A DNA stretch of 64,000 nucleotides from BOG-1155 sp963717985 (GTDB taxonomy: Bacteria; Desulfobacterota; Syntrophorhabdia; Syntrophorhabdales; WCHB1-27). Positions 27,073 through 36,074 of this stretch are shown here, piece by piece. Where the stretch lies: positions 62,001-126,000 of the forward strand of contig CAVQYC010000001.1 of the NCBI GenBank assembly GCA_963717985.1, given 5' to 3'. Positions within the stretch are counted from its first letter, which is position 1, and every line of letters starts with the position of its first letter. Position numbers and translations under genes: made by a program. The notes beneath the pieces are model-generated. The model was not told the origin of the DNA and did not search any database. It was given only the letters and a program-made list of their open reading frames with translations.

Positions 27073-27543
27073 ATGATCAGTGTGCCGGTCCCGGGTTGGG
27101 GCGAACTCTCGATAGAATATGTCATGGTGGACTTTAATGGCACCGTTGCGTTTGATGGCAAGTTGAAGAAAGAGGTCAAAGAGGTAATAGATAAGATCTC
27201 GCGGTATGTCAAGGTATTTGTGATCACGGCGGACACGTACGAGACCGCCGATTCAGAGCTTGGCCCTGCAAATGTCACCTTCATAAAGGTAGACAAGTCT
27301 TCAAGCGGAGAGGAGAAGGCAAAAGTCGTGAGGGAGCTGGGTCCCGAGAAGGTCGTTGCCATAGGGAACGGGGCCAATGATGCGCTCATGCTGAAGGAGG
27401 CGGCCCTCGGCATCGCTGTCATAGGGGAAGAAGGTTGTTCCACTGCCCTCATGAAAGATGCCGACCTTGTGGTGACGGATATCATGAACGCCCTCGGGCT
27501 GGTCGCATACCCGGAAAGGCTGGTGGCGACCCTGCGCGACTAG
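27073..27543 (+). CDS. HAD-family protein related to soluble P-type ATPase domains (COG4087)
   Basis: The 156-residue protein resembles the free-standing phosphorylation domain of P-type ATPases. The nucleophile motif is VDFNGTVAFDG (Asp in D-x-N-G-T), and the end has AIGNGANDALMLKEAALGIA followed by ADLVVTDI. No membrane segments are present. The second aspartate of typical HAD phosphatases is an Asn, as in P-type pumps. Its substrate is unknown. ATG 27073 is chosen because AGGAGG precedes it by a normal distance; the 25-residue upstream extension is non-conserved. Confidence 0.8.
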   Translation: MISVPVPGWGELSIEYVMVDFNGTVAFDGKLKKEVKEVIDKISRYVKVFVITADTYETADSELGPANVTFIKVDKSSSGEEKAKVVRELGPEKVVAIGNGANDALMLKEAALGIAVIGEEGCSTALMKDADLVVTDIMNALGLVAYPERLVATLRD

Positions 27544-27639
27544 GAGCGGTATGAGCAACCTGTGGGCTATAGAGCGGATTATCAAGGCAATACAGATCAC
27601 TTTCGAATTGCCCACAGGGGCGGAGGTGGGGCAGAAGCA

Positions 27640-28722
27640 CTAGTGTACTGTCTCAGTAACGGCTTTACAACGGGCCACCTTCTTGACGATATCTTCCGCT
27701 TTCTTCGTCCAAACAAAAGGCTTGGGGTTCTCGTTGTAGAGCCGGATGTACTCTTCGATGGCGGCTACCAGTTCCGGCACGCTTTTGAATACTCCCCGAC
27801 GGATTCTTTTCCGTGTGATTTCTCCAAACCAACGTTCTACCAGATTCAACCAGGATGAGCTTGTGGGTGTGAAGTGAAGGGCAAAGCGAGGATGCTTTTC
27901 AAGCCACATTTTCACATTTGGGTGGCCGTGCGTTCCATAATTATCCAGGATCAAGTGAATTGCCAATTTCTGGGGCACTTCCCGGTTGATCTTGCGGAGA
28001 AACTTTAGGAATTCCGTGTTCCTGTGCCGGGGATAACAGGAGCCGATAACTTTTCCTTCCAACAGGTTCATCGCAGCAAAAAGACAGGTAGTACCGTTGC
28101 GTCGGTAATCGTGCGTCATTGTTCCGCAGCGCCCTTTCTTCATAGGCAGACCCGGTTGCGTCCTATCGAGCGCCTGCACCTGGGTCTTTTCATCGACGCA
28201 TAGCACCACCGCCTTGTCGGGCGGATTCAGATAGACGCCTACAACATCCGTCAGTTTTTCCACGAATCGCTTGTCTTTGGATAACTTGAAGGTCTCCACG
28301 CGGTGCGGCTGCAAGCCATGGGCGTCCCAGATGCGTTGCACGGTCGCATGGCTGACGCCATGAGCCTTTGCCATAGTTCTCGTCGACCAGTGGGTTGAAT
28401 CGGCAGGCGTTGTATGGAGGGTAGCTTCCACGATGGCATCAACCTTTTTCGGATCGAGTTGCCTTGAACTGGGACCATGAGGAGCATCTTCAGCCAATCC
28501 TGAAATGCCTTTCGCTCTAAATCGGTTTGTCCACAACAGAACCGTGGGGCGAGAGGCGTCCAATTCCTTAGCGATGGCGTTATGCGAGAGACCCCTTGCG
28601 GCAAGCAGGCAAATACGGGAACGGAGGACTACTCTTTGAGGCGTCTTTTTCGCACGAATCCAAGCTTCCAATGTTCTTTGCTGTTCTTCCGTCATCATGA
28701 GCTTATTGGCTGGTTTCCACAT
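27640..28722 (-). CDS. IS630-family transposase (DDE, with N-terminal helix-turn-helix)
   Basis: The 360-residue transposase has an N-terminal HTH (RICLLAARGLSHNAIAKELD, ASRPTVLLW) and a DDE catalytic core: Asp in VLCVDEKTQ, Asp in LILDNYGTHGHP, and Glu in WLNLVERWFGE. The frame is uninterrupted. I set the start at ATG 28722 because the longer frame from GTG 28740 runs through the -10 box. The stop TAG is made by the target TA plus one flanking base, so the gene borrows its stop from the host site. Confidence 0.93.
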   Translation of the reverse strand: MWKPANKLMMTEEQQRTLEAWIRAKKTPQRVVLRSRICLLAARGLSHNAIAKELDASRPTVLLWTNRFRAKGISGLAEDAPHGPSSRQLDPKKVDAIVEATLHTTPADSTHWSTRTMAKAHGVSHATVQRIWDAHGLQPHRVETFKLSKDKRFVEKLTDVVGVYLNPPDKAVVLCVDEKTQVQALDRTQPGLPMKKGRCGTMTHDYRRNGTTCLFAAMNLLEGKVIGSCYPRHRNTEFLKFLRKINREVPQKLAIHLILDNYGTHGHPNVKMWLEKHPRFALHFTPTSSSWLNLVERWFGEITRKRIRRGVFKSVPELVAAIEEYIRLYNENPKPFVWTKKAEDIVKKVARCKAVTETVH

Positions 28723-28780
28723 GCACCAAGTATAGCACAAGCAAAGGCTATTGTAAATATATTACTGAGACAGTACACTA
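27641..28780. mobile_element. IS630-type insertion sequence
   Basis: A complete element with perfect 19-base inverted ends (27641-27659 and 28762-28780, counting the TA at each edge). The duplicated TA target is 27641-27642 and 28779-28780, so the element proper is about 1136 bases. It sits between the convergent 3' ends of the HAD-like gene and the zinc-ribbon gene, apparently without breaking a gene. Its matching ends and open transposase suggest recent insertion. Confidence 0.93.
28729..28757 (-). promoter_or_regulatory. Transposase promoter giving a leaderless message
   Basis: On the minus strand TTTACA (28757-28752), 17 bases, TATACT (28734-28729). The predicted transcription start coincides with the ATG at 28722. 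Confidence 0.6.
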
Positions 28781-28820
28781 GCAGATGGACCGAAAGCCTC
28801 ATGAATGACCGGGGTGAGGG

Positions 28821-29501
28821 TTATTGAAGAGGCGACTCTATGACCTCTACGGTAAATTCTTTGGGCCTTCCTGTGTAGATGTCCGGAAAGACAATGGAAA
28901 AAGGCAGTTCTCCGCCTTTGCGCAGCACGAAGGCGGATACATTGGATAATCGGAAATCGGCCACCTTTTTTTCGATTTCCCCACCGCCCATCTCCCGGAC
29001 CTCGTCGACCGAGAGCGGGAGGCCGGCAAGCGCAAAATGCTCACCAATAACCGTCCCGTGCTCGTCGAAGAGTTTGGCTTTCAAAATCACGTATTTTCTC
29101 GGCTTTGTCGAACCGTTCGCAATCAGTCCCTTGACGAGAAAAATCTTCCCGTCCCTGATAACGGTCTCCTGTCCCTCCGTATTCCGGATGCTGAGCCATT
29201 TGTCCGCGGCCCCGATAAAGTTTACCCAATAGAGATAGGCTGACGCGGCCGCGATGAAAAGCACTGCAACAGCAAAGACAGAGGTGATGAGACCCAGGCG
29301 GCGCTTTTTCCGAACCGTTATCTCATTGTGCTCAACACGGCTCGTGAGTGGTTCCGGGTCTTTCCGGTCCTCCTGGCTGGCACGATGCTCGTACACGAAG
29401 ACGTGCCCGCAAAGAGAGCACCGCACCTTCTGGAATCGTGCCTTAACGAGCCTATCTTCCAGGCGGTACTTTCTGTTGCAGGAGGGGCACGTGATAATCA
29501 T
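28821..29501 (-). CDS. Zinc-ribbon plus DUF3426 membrane-anchored protein
   Basis: The 226-residue protein begins with an MJ0042-type zinc ribbon (ITCPSCNRKYRL and VRCSLCGHVF, four cysteines). A basic linker and one transmembrane helix follow (LGLITSVFAVAVLFIAAASA), then a DUF3426 domain with DGKIFLVKGLIANGSTKPRK and a long beta-rich end, likely periplasmic. Such proteins are common in Deltaproteobacteria but have no assigned role. It lies directly downstream of etfA in the same direction, but a strong hairpin separates them. Confidence 0.85.
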   Translation of the reverse strand: MIITCPSCNRKYRLEDRLVKARFQKVRCSLCGHVFVYEHRASQEDRKDPEPLTSRVEHNEITVRKKRRLGLITSVFAVAVLFIAAASAYLYWVNFIGAADKWLSIRNTEGQETVIRDGKIFLVKGLIANGSTKPRKYVILKAKLFDEHGTVIGEHFALAGLPLSVDEVREMGGGEIEKKVADFRLSNVSAFVLRKGGELPFSIVFPDIYTGRPKEFTVEVIESPLQ

Positions 29502-29510
29502 CGCAAAGCT

Positions 29511-29541
29511 TAAGGAAAGGGGAGAAGCCCCCCTTTCCTTA
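29511..29541 (-). terminator. Strong hairpin at the end of the etf operon
   Basis: TAAGGAAAGGGG and CCCCTTTCCTTA form a perfect 12-bp stem with a seven-base loop, including the etfA stop codon. There is no long T-run after it, so it may be a weak terminator or an mRNA-end stabiliser. Confidence 0.55.
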
Positions 29542-30534
29542 TCTGCTCAACCTCTTTTTAAATTCGTCAATCAACTTCGGCACCACCTGGTTGTAGTCGC
29601 CTACTATACCATAAGACGCAATTTTAAAGATAGGCGCTTCAGCGTCTTTGTTGATGGCGACGATGTAGTCGGATGTTCTCATACCCGCCAGATGCTGGAT
29701 GGCACCGGAAATACCGCATGCGATATATATCTTCGGTTTCACCGTTTTTCCCGTCTGGCCCACCTGATGCTCCTGGGGTATCCAGCCCGAGTCAACGGCC
29801 GCGCGTGATGCGCCGAGGGCACCCCCGAGCGTATTCGCCAGCTCCTGCAATATTTTAAAACCCTCTGGCTTGCCCGTGCCTCTTCCACCGGAGACGATAA
29901 TATCCGCTTCAACGAGGTTCACTGTCACCTCTGATTTCATGAACTGGAGGACCTGTGCCCTGAGGTCGCCTTCGGCTACTCCCACTGTTTCCTTCGCCAC
30001 TTCCGCCTGCTTTCCGGTGTCCCGTTCGGCCATGGGAAAGACCTTGGGCCTCACTGTCATCAACTGGGGCCTGGCCTTCGTGTTGACGACATCCACCAGA
30101 TAGCTCCCGCCAAAAGCCGCCCTTGTGACTTTTACGGCTTTAGAGTCATCTATCTTTAGTCCTATGGCGTCCGATGCCATGCCGGTTTCCAACGTGGCAG
30201 CACAGGCCGAGGAAAGGTCCGCGCCCTGGGTCGTTGCCCGATAGAGCACGACATCCGGCTTATACTTGTCCATCACCGTTGTTGCGGCCTTGGCATATGC
30301 TTCCGGCCTGAACGTCTTGAAGGGCGCGCCATCTACCGCGTAGACTTTCGAGGCGCCGTAATAGCCGGCTTCTTTCGCAAGCTCATCCGTATTCTCGGCG
30401 ATAACGAGCGCGCAAAGACTTGCACCGAGATCGGCCGCCAGCTTTTGACCAATGCCGAAGAGCTCATAGGACATAGGGGTGAAAGCCCCTTCCTTGTGTT
30501 CCACGTATACCCACACATCTTTATAGTCAGCCAT
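29539..30534 (-). CDS. etfA: Electron transfer flavoprotein alpha subunit
   Basis: EtfA carries FAD and, with EtfB, shuttles electrons between acyl-CoA dehydrogenases and membrane or ferredoxin acceptors. The 331-residue protein has the C-terminal FAD domain signature: VSGGRGTGKPEGFKILQELA, VDSGWIPQEHQVGQTGK and IYIACGISGAIQHLAGM followed by AINKD. No ferredoxin domain is fused at the N-terminus. It is the last gene of the operon; an AGGAGGA site precedes the ATG. Confidence 0.96.
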   Translation of the reverse strand: MADYKDVWVYVEHKEGAFTPMSYELFGIGQKLAADLGASLCALVIAENTDELAKEAGYYGASKVYAVDGAPFKTFRPEAYAKAATTVMDKYKPDVVLYRATTQGADLSSACAATLETGMASDAIGLKIDDSKAVKVTRAAFGGSYLVDVVNTKARPQLMTVRPKVFPMAERDTGKQAEVAKETVGVAEGDLRAQVLQFMKSEVTVNLVEADIIVSGGRGTGKPEGFKILQELANTLGGALGASRAAVDSGWIPQEHQVGQTGKTVKPKIYIACGISGAIQHLAGMRTSDYIVAINKDAEAPIFKIASYGIVGDYNQVVPKLIDEFKKRLSR

Positions 30535-30553
30535 TATCCTATCCTCCTCATAG

Positions 30554-31351
30554 TTATTTGATAACTTTCAAACCAAGAAGCTTTTCTACAAGAAGGCTAC
30601 TTACTTCATCCACATCCCCTGCGAGCATTTCGCCTCCTGACCGGGGAGGCGGCGTCGTCAGCTCAATCACTTTTATTGCAGCACCTTCCGCCCCCACCTT
30701 TTCCTTCGCCGCACCGATCTCGTTGATATCCCATACGGGTATCTGGACTTTTGCAGCCTTCCGGATACCCATGAGGTTGGGCAGCCTCGGCTCATTGATC
30801 CCTTTGAGCACTGACACGACGGCGGGGAGTTTGGCCTCCACGACCTCTATGCCGCCCTCAATATTCCGCTCGACTTTGATCTTCTTGTTTGCCGCGTCTA
30901 TCTCCAGGATTTTCCCGACAAAGGTCAACTGCGAATAGCCGAGCCTGACGGCAAGCTCGGAAGCGACCACACCCGTGTTGCCGTCTGTTGCCTGTTTGCC
31001 GCACAGGACCAGATCGACATCGCCGACCTTCTCTATCGCCTTGGCGAGTGCGTAGGACGTCGCGAGCGTGTCGGAGCCTGCAAGCGCCGGGTCGCTGACG
31101 TGATGGACTGCGTCAACGGTGAGGGCAAGGGCATTTCTGAGCACGTCCGTGGCCTTTTGGGGACCCATGGAAACGGCTACTATTTCCGCATCGTACTTCT
31201 CTTTCGTGAGAAGGGCCTCTTCCAGAGCAAACTCATCAAAAGGATTGGTAATCGCATCCATATCCTCCCTTTTCAGAGTGCCTTTCTGGAGGTCCCATTT
31301 TACTTCGGCTTCCGTGTCGGGAACCTGTTTTATACAAACGACAATCTTCAC
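30554..31351 (-). CDS. etfB: Electron transfer flavoprotein beta subunit
   Basis: The 265-residue partner of EtfA. Diagnostic segments are VCIKQVPDTEAEVKWD at the start, the nucleotide-binding LCGKQATDGNTGVVASELAV, and VSVLKGINEPRLPNLMGIRK, which contains the conserved recognition region for partner dehydrogenases. Start is GTG at 31351 with AAGGAGGG upstream. No acyl-CoA dehydrogenase gene is in this operon, so the electron donor must be encoded elsewhere. Confidence 0.96.
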   Translation of the reverse strand: MKIVVCIKQVPDTEAEVKWDLQKGTLKREDMDAITNPFDEFALEEALLTKEKYDAEIVAVSMGPQKATDVLRNALALTVDAVHHVSDPALAGSDTLATSYALAKAIEKVGDVDLVLCGKQATDGNTGVVASELAVRLGYSQLTFVGKILEIDAANKKIKVERNIEGGIEVVEAKLPAVVSVLKGINEPRLPNLMGIRKAAKVQIPVWDINEIGAAKEKVGAEGAAIKVIELTTPPPRSGGEMLAGDVDEVSSLLVEKLLGLKVIK

Positions 31352-31375
31352 AGCGCCCTCCTTAAAGTTTTTTGT

Positions 31376-32158
31376 TTATCGACCCCGGTACGTGGGTTTT
31401 CGTTTTTCCAGAAACGCAGCCATACCCTCTTTCTGGTCCTCAGTCCCGAAGCAGAGCCCGAAAGCCTCAGCTTCAAAATCGAGCCCCGAATCGATATCCA
31501 GGCTCACGCTCCTATTGATACATGCTTTTGCGAGCCCTACACCGACAGGCCCGGCGGACATTATTGCGGCGGCGAGACTCTCCACGGCTTCCATCAATTG
31601 TCCGTCAGGCACTACCTTATTCAGGAGGCCCATTTCGTATGCCTCCCGGGCACTTATTACCTTGCCGCTGCAGACGAGCTCTTTTGCCCTGGCAATGCCG
31701 GCCAGCCTGGCTGTCCGCTGCGTACCGCCGAACCCCGGAAGAATCCCGAGGGTCACCTCGGGGAAGCCGACCCGCGCCTTCTCTGCGGCATAGATGATAT
31801 CGCAGGCGAGGGCAAGCTCGAAGCCTCCCCCGAGGGCGAAACCATTCACCGCGGCAATCACCGGCTTATCCATCCGTTCGAGGAAGGACATTGCCATATG
31901 CCCCTTTTGTGAGAAGGCCATCCCCTGCATGGGGTTCATTGGCTGCATCTCCTGTATGTCGGCGCCGGCCACAAACGCCTTGTCGCCCTGGCCTGTCACA
32001 ATGATGACTTTGATATCGGGATCGTCGGCGAGTTGCGTGGCAGCCGCGAGAAGATCATCCAGCGTTGCCGCGTTAAGCGCGTTGAGCGCCTTAGGCCTGT
32101 TAATCTTGATGATCCCTTTGCCGCCCTGCAGCTCAAGGATAAGGTTGTCGTAGGGCAT
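31376..32158 (-). CDS. Enoyl-CoA hydratase (crotonase family)
   Basis: The 260-residue protein hydrates trans-2-enoyl-CoA to 3-hydroxyacyl-CoA. The oxyanion-hole segments are FVAGADIQEM and AAVNGFALGGGFELALACD; the catalytic glutamates lie in GGGFELAL and FPEVTLGILPGFGGTQR. The ATG follows the thiolase stop by one base, with GGGAGGCG as ribosome-binding site. With thiolase and ETF it points to short-chain acyl-CoA metabolism, as in crotonyl-CoA steps of aromatic-acid degradation; 3-hydroxybutyryl-CoA dehydrogenase is absent from the operon. Confidence 0.94.
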   Translation of the reverse strand: MPYDNLILELQGGKGIIKINRPKALNALNAATLDDLLAAATQLADDPDIKVIIVTGQGDKAFVAGADIQEMQPMNPMQGMAFSQKGHMAMSFLERMDKPVIAAVNGFALGGGFELALACDIIYAAEKARVGFPEVTLGILPGFGGTQRTARLAGIARAKELVCSGKVISAREAYEMGLLNKVVPDGQLMEAVESLAAAIMSAGPVGVGLAKACINRSVSLDIDSGLDFEAEAFGLCFGTEDQKEGMAAFLEKRKPTYRGR

Positions 32159-32159
32159 G

Positions 32160-33443
32160 CTACGCCTCCCTCTCGACCACCATCGCCATGCCCTGACCGC
32201 CGCCTATGCACATGGTTGCAAGCCCATATTTCAAACCGAGCCGCGGCATCTGATACATCAGCGAGACAATAAGCCGCGCGCCGGTGCAGCCGATGGGATG
32301 ACCGATCGAGATGCCGCCGCCGTGGATATTCGTTTTGGCCATATCGAGCTTCAGCTCTCTGATGTTCGAGATCGCCTGCGAAGCAAAGGCCTCGTTGAGC
32401 TCGATCATATCGATCTTATCGAGGGACAGGCCCGCCCTTTTCAAGGCTTTTTTTACCGCAGGCACCGGTCCGAGGCCCATGTATGCGGGATCGACGCCGC
32501 CTGCCGCCCAGGAGACGATTTTACCCAGGGGCTTGATACCCAGCTCTTTCGACTTTTCCCGCGACATGAGCACGACTGCCGCCGCCGCGTCGTTGAGCCC
32601 TGACGCATTCCCGGCCGTGACGGTGCCGTTCTTCTTGAAGGCGGTCCCGAGCTTGGCCATCTTCTCAAGGGAAGTGTCCATGGGCCGCTCGTCGGTTTCG
32701 AAGACGAAGGGGTCTCCCTTTTTCTGAGGAATGACGACGGGCACGATCTCGGGTTTGAGCCATCCTTCTTTGATCGCCTGACGCGCCCTCTGATGGCTTA
32801 GAAGACCGAACTTGTCCTGCTCCTCGCGAGAAATGCCGAATTTCTCGGCAATATTCTCCGCTGTCAGGCCCATATGATATCCGTAGAAGATCTCCCAGAC
32901 ACCGTCGAGGACCATGAGATCGACCGCCTCGGTATTGAACATGCGGGCGCCGAATCTGAGCGCGGGAAGTGTAAAGGGCGACTGGCTCATATTCTCCATG
33001 CCGCCGGCCACGATCACGTCGGCATCACCCGTCATGATAGCCTGGGCCCCGCTCACAATCGCCCGCAGGCCCGATGCGCAGACCTTATTGACGGTAAAGG
33101 CAGTCGTTTCCTTTGGCACGCCGCCATACATAGCCGCCTGCCTGCCGGTGTTCTGTCCCTGCCCCGCCTGGAGCACGTTCCCCATGATCACTTCGTCAAG
33201 GGCAACCTCTTTCAAAGAATTATCGAAGTCGTAGTACTTTGCCTCGAGGTCCGTGTCCAGCTTCCCTGCGAATATCTCGGGCGCGAACTCCCTGTCCCTT
33301 GTTCTCGATGGCCTCAATCCCGCTCGCTTAATAGCTTCCTTAATAACCAATCCCCCCAGTTTCACAACGGGTACATCCTTCAGGCTCTGTCCGAACTGCC
33401 CGACGGCAGTCCGTGCGGCAGAAACAATCACAACCTCTCTCAT
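32160..33443 (-). CDS. Acetyl-CoA C-acetyltransferase (thiolase)
   Basis: The 427-residue enzyme cleaves or forms acetoacetyl-CoA. The acyl-accepting cysteine is in VNKVCASGLRAI, with the His in GGGISIGHPIGCTGAR and the second Cys in MCIGGGQGM. About 30 extra residues (roughly 35-62, with EFAPEIFAGKLDTDLEAKYY) sit before DEVIMGNVLQAGQGQN, making it longer than the usual 390-400. The ATG at 33443 matches the family start; upstream in-frame sequence to 33749 is not conserved. It lies between korB and the crotonase gene. Confidence 0.94.
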   Translation of the reverse strand: MREVVIVSAARTAVGQFGQSLKDVPVVKLGGLVIKEAIKRAGLRPSRTRDREFAPEIFAGKLDTDLEAKYYDFDNSLKEVALDEVIMGNVLQAGQGQNTGRQAAMYGGVPKETTAFTVNKVCASGLRAIVSGAQAIMTGDADVIVAGGMENMSQSPFTLPALRFGARMFNTEAVDLMVLDGVWEIFYGYHMGLTAENIAEKFGISREEQDKFGLLSHQRARQAIKEGWLKPEIVPVVIPQKKGDPFVFETDERPMDTSLEKMAKLGTAFKKNGTVTAGNASGLNDAAAAVVLMSREKSKELGIKPLGKIVSWAAGGVDPAYMGLGPVPAVKKALKRAGLSLDKIDMIELNEAFASQAISNIRELKLDMAKTNIHGGGISIGHPIGCTGARLIVSLMYQMPRLGLKYGLATMCIGGGQGMAMVVEREA

Positions 33444-33520
33444 GGCTCGCTCCTTTCGATTATGAAAAAGTTCACATACTACTTTTATCCCAAATAGGGA
33501 GCTTTTGTCAATCCTTAATC

Positions 33521-34372
33521 TTAATAATACTCTTTCATTATGCCTTTGAGGCGGGTCGGGTCGAAGGGTTTCGCGCACGCGGCCTCCACCTCTGCGAGCG
33601 CGGGTCTCGGGTTGAATGGGGGCCGATCGTTGCGGTAAATGATGCCGAGGGGTATCCTCTCCCCGAATTCGAGTGCTTTTACAAATGCCCCGACCCTGTC
33701 GGCCGGATCGTAGGTCGGGTCGAGATGATAGACCCGACCAGCGAACCACTGATAGGTATTGACGCGGTTAAAAGTGACGCAGGGCTGAAAGATGTCGAGC
33801 AGGGCAAAGCCTTTATGGCTGAGGGCCTCTTTCATCATTTGCACCAGGTGTTCGTGATCTCCTGCATAGCCCCTTGCCACGAAGCTGCAGTCGAGGGCGA
33901 CCGCAAGGGCAAGGGGGTTGAGCGGCTCGGATTGGACGCCGTAGGGCTGCGCTTTTGTCTTTGTGCCCTGCATGGTCGTCGGTGACGCCTGCCCCTTCGT
34001 CAGACCGTAGACCTGATTATCGTGGACGAACATCTTCACGTCGATGTTCCTTCGCATCGCATGGATCAGGTGATTCCCACCCTCACCATACCCGTCGCCG
34101 TCTCCGGTGACCGCAATCACGGGCATCGTCGGTTTTGCCAGCTTGATGCCTGTTGCAACGGGCAGCGCCCTGCCGTGGAGCCCGTTAAAGGTGTTGCATT
34201 TTGTGTAGTGGGGGAATTTCCCTGACTGGCCTATACCCGATACTATTACGAACTGGTGCGGCTCCAGTGCCAGCTCGGCAACGGCCTGTTTGAAGGCCCT
34301 CAATATGCCGAAATTTCCGCAGCCCGGGCACCATGCGGGAGTGCGGCCTTCGTAGTCACTTAAGCCTGGCAT
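33521..34372 (-). CDS. korB: 2-Oxoacid:ferredoxin oxidoreductase, beta subunit
   Basis: The 283-residue thiamine-diphosphate subunit of an oxygen-sensitive 2-oxoacid (probably 2-oxoglutarate-type) ferredoxin oxidoreductase. TPAWCPGCGNFGILRAFKQ opens it, and the TPP/Mg motif is VTGDGDGYGEGGNHLIHA followed by DNQVYGLTKGQ. The pair with a fused gamma-alpha subunit lacks a separate ferredoxin-like delta subunit. It overlaps korA by 17 bases. Substrate (2-oxoglutarate, pyruvate or other) is not fixed by sequence alone. Confidence 0.92.
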   Translation of the reverse strand: MPGLSDYEGRTPAWCPGCGNFGILRAFKQAVAELALEPHQFVIVSGIGQSGKFPHYTKCNTFNGLHGRALPVATGIKLAKPTMPVIAVTGDGDGYGEGGNHLIHAMRRNIDVKMFVHDNQVYGLTKGQASPTTMQGTKTKAQPYGVQSEPLNPLALAVALDCSFVARGYAGDHEHLVQMMKEALSHKGFALLDIFQPCVTFNRVNTYQWFAGRVYHLDPTYDPADRVGAFVKALEFGERIPLGIIYRNDRPPFNPRPALAEVEAACAKPFDPTRLKGIMKEYY

Positions 34373-36074
34373 CCAGCTCTCCCAGTATCGTGTCCAAAAG
34401 ATATGGCCTCCCGTCGTACTTGTTGATGGTCGCCTGGAAGGAAAAGCCTGTTTCGGCTTTCATCAGCCGCGCAAACTGCGATGTCGCGTTATTCTCGACG
34501 CAGATGCTCTTTTTGGCCGACCTGAGCAGGGCCAGGTAATCGAATGTGTCGGTGTCAGGGAAGGGGTATATCTCGCTGAAGTGGAGAAGGGCGATCTTCT
34601 CGCGACCGGACAGAGACTCGATTGCCTCCTTCAAAACGCCGTACGTGCTGCCCCACCCGACGACAACAGTCTCCGGCCGATCGTTGCCGTAGATCGCCGG
34701 CGGCGCTATCTCTTTCCGGATTGCGGGGAATTTGTCGAGCAGCCTTTTTTGCACCATCCTCATCCTTATGTGGGCGTCCTCTGTAAGATGCCCTTCCTCA
34801 TCATGCTCGTCACTGTCCTCGACGACAAGGTGTTTCGAGCAGCCGGGCACTGCGAAAGGAGAGACACCGGAAGCGGTGAAGGCGTACCTCTTGTAACCCG
34901 CTGCCTCTTCCAGGGCCTTGCCCCGCAGGCGGTAGTCCCGGTACACGATCTTTCCGAGATCGAATCCCTCATAGGTCCATTGTGAATCGGCAAGGTATTG
35001 GTCCGTGAGGACAAAGCCCGGTATCTGATATTTCTCCGCCAGATCGAAAGCCTTGTTTGTCAGGAAGAGCGCCTGCTCCGGCGAGCCCGGCGCAAAGATG
35101 ACTTTCGGGAATTCTCCGTGGCCTGCATGGAGGACGAAGAGCAGGTCCCCCTGCTCGGTCCTTGTCGGCAGCCCTGTAGCCGGCGCGGGTCGCTGCCCTA
35201 CGGCCACCACCACGGGAGTTTCGGTCATGGCGGCCAGAGAAATACCCTCGACCATCAGGGCAAATCCGCCGCCGGCAGTGGCGGTCATCGATCTGACCCC
35301 TGCGAAGGAGGCCCCGATGACCATGTTTACCGCCGCTATCTCATCCTCCGCCTGCTCGACCACTATGCCGTATTCCTCCGATTTGTCCGCCATAAAGAGG
35401 AGTATGCCCGTTGAGGGCGTCATCGGGTATCCGGAGTAAAACGTGCACCCGGACAGGACCGCCCCGAGGCTTACGCCCCCGTTGCCATCGATCAGCATGC
35501 GGGGAGGGCCGGGCGGCGCCGGCTGAAAAGCACATGTGGTACAGTGCTCAGCCGCGAACGCATACCCCCTACGCGCCGCCTGCCGGTTCTCCTCGATGGT
35601 CTCGGGTCCCTTCTTCTGCATGGACCCCGCGATTACCCCAAGGAATATGTCGAGCCCCATGCCGAACATGCCCAAGACTGCCCCGGTTGCGACGGTGTTG
35701 GCCATGATCCTGCTGCCCCCGGCCTTTGTGGCCAGTTCGACAAAGGGGACCTCCAGGAACCGGGGGCCTTCATAGCGCTGCTTTAGGATCGCTGGATCAT
35801 AGACGATCACGCCCGCTTTAGAGAGCTGATTCTCACTCTCGGCGATACTCGACCTGTCAAGGGCGATCACAACGTCCACTTCATCGCGCGAACAGGCAAC
35901 CGGTCTATCCGACACGCGCACCTGAAAAAAATTATGACCTCCCCTGATGCGGGATTCGTAGTCCTGATGGATGAACACATGGTACCCCGCCCTCGCGAAG
36001 ACCCTCCCGAGGCCGTCGCCGATGGTCTGAATACCCTGACCGGCTTCGCCGCCGATTCTGATCGTATAGTCCAC
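34356..36074 (-). CDS. korA: 2-Oxoacid:ferredoxin oxidoreductase, fused gamma-alpha subunit
   Basis: The 572-residue subunit has an N-terminal gamma domain (RIGGEAGQGIQTIGDGLGRV, about 1-180) fused to the alpha domain (from about 205: SGCTFYSGYPMTPSTGIL, the alpha-subunit pyrimidine-binding motif, EDEIAAVNMVIGASFAGVRS, then TATAGGGFALM). Start is GTG at 36074 with a GGGGAGG-rich site. It is the first gene of a six-gene operon ending with etfA. The reaction is reversible decarboxylation of a 2-oxoacid to acyl-CoA with reduction of ferredoxin. Confidence 0.93.
   Translation of the reverse strand: MDYTIRIGGEAGQGIQTIGDGLGRVFARAGYHVFIHQDYESRIRGGHNFFQVRVSDRPVACSRDEVDVVIALDRSSIAESENQLSKAGVIVYDPAILKQRYEGPRFLEVPFVELATKAGGSRIMANTVATGAVLGMFGMGLDIFLGVIAGSMQKKGPETIEENRQAARRGYAFAAEHCTTCAFQPAPPGPPRMLIDGNGGVSLGAVLSGCTFYSGYPMTPSTGILLFMADKSEEYGIVVEQAEDEIAAVNMVIGASFAGVRSMTATAGGGFALMVEGISLAAMTETPVVVAVGQRPAPATGLPTRTEQGDLLFVLHAGHGEFPKVIFAPGSPEQALFLTNKAFDLAEKYQIPGFVLTDQYLADSQWTYEGFDLGKIVYRDYRLRGKALEEAAGYKRYAFTASGVSPFAVPGCSKHLVVEDSDEHDEEGHLTEDAHIRMRMVQKRLLDKFPAIRKEIAPPAIYGNDRPETVVVGWGSTYGVLKEAIESLSGREKIALLHFSEIYPFPDTDTFDYLALLRSAKKSICVENNATSQFARLMKAETGFSFQATINKYDGRPYLLDTILGELDARLK

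Noticed and set aside
27551..27643. 30-codon ORF ending at the IS630 left edge
   Set aside because: I asked whether the element cut a gene. The frame ends in TAG with or without the insertion, so no disrupted gene can be shown.
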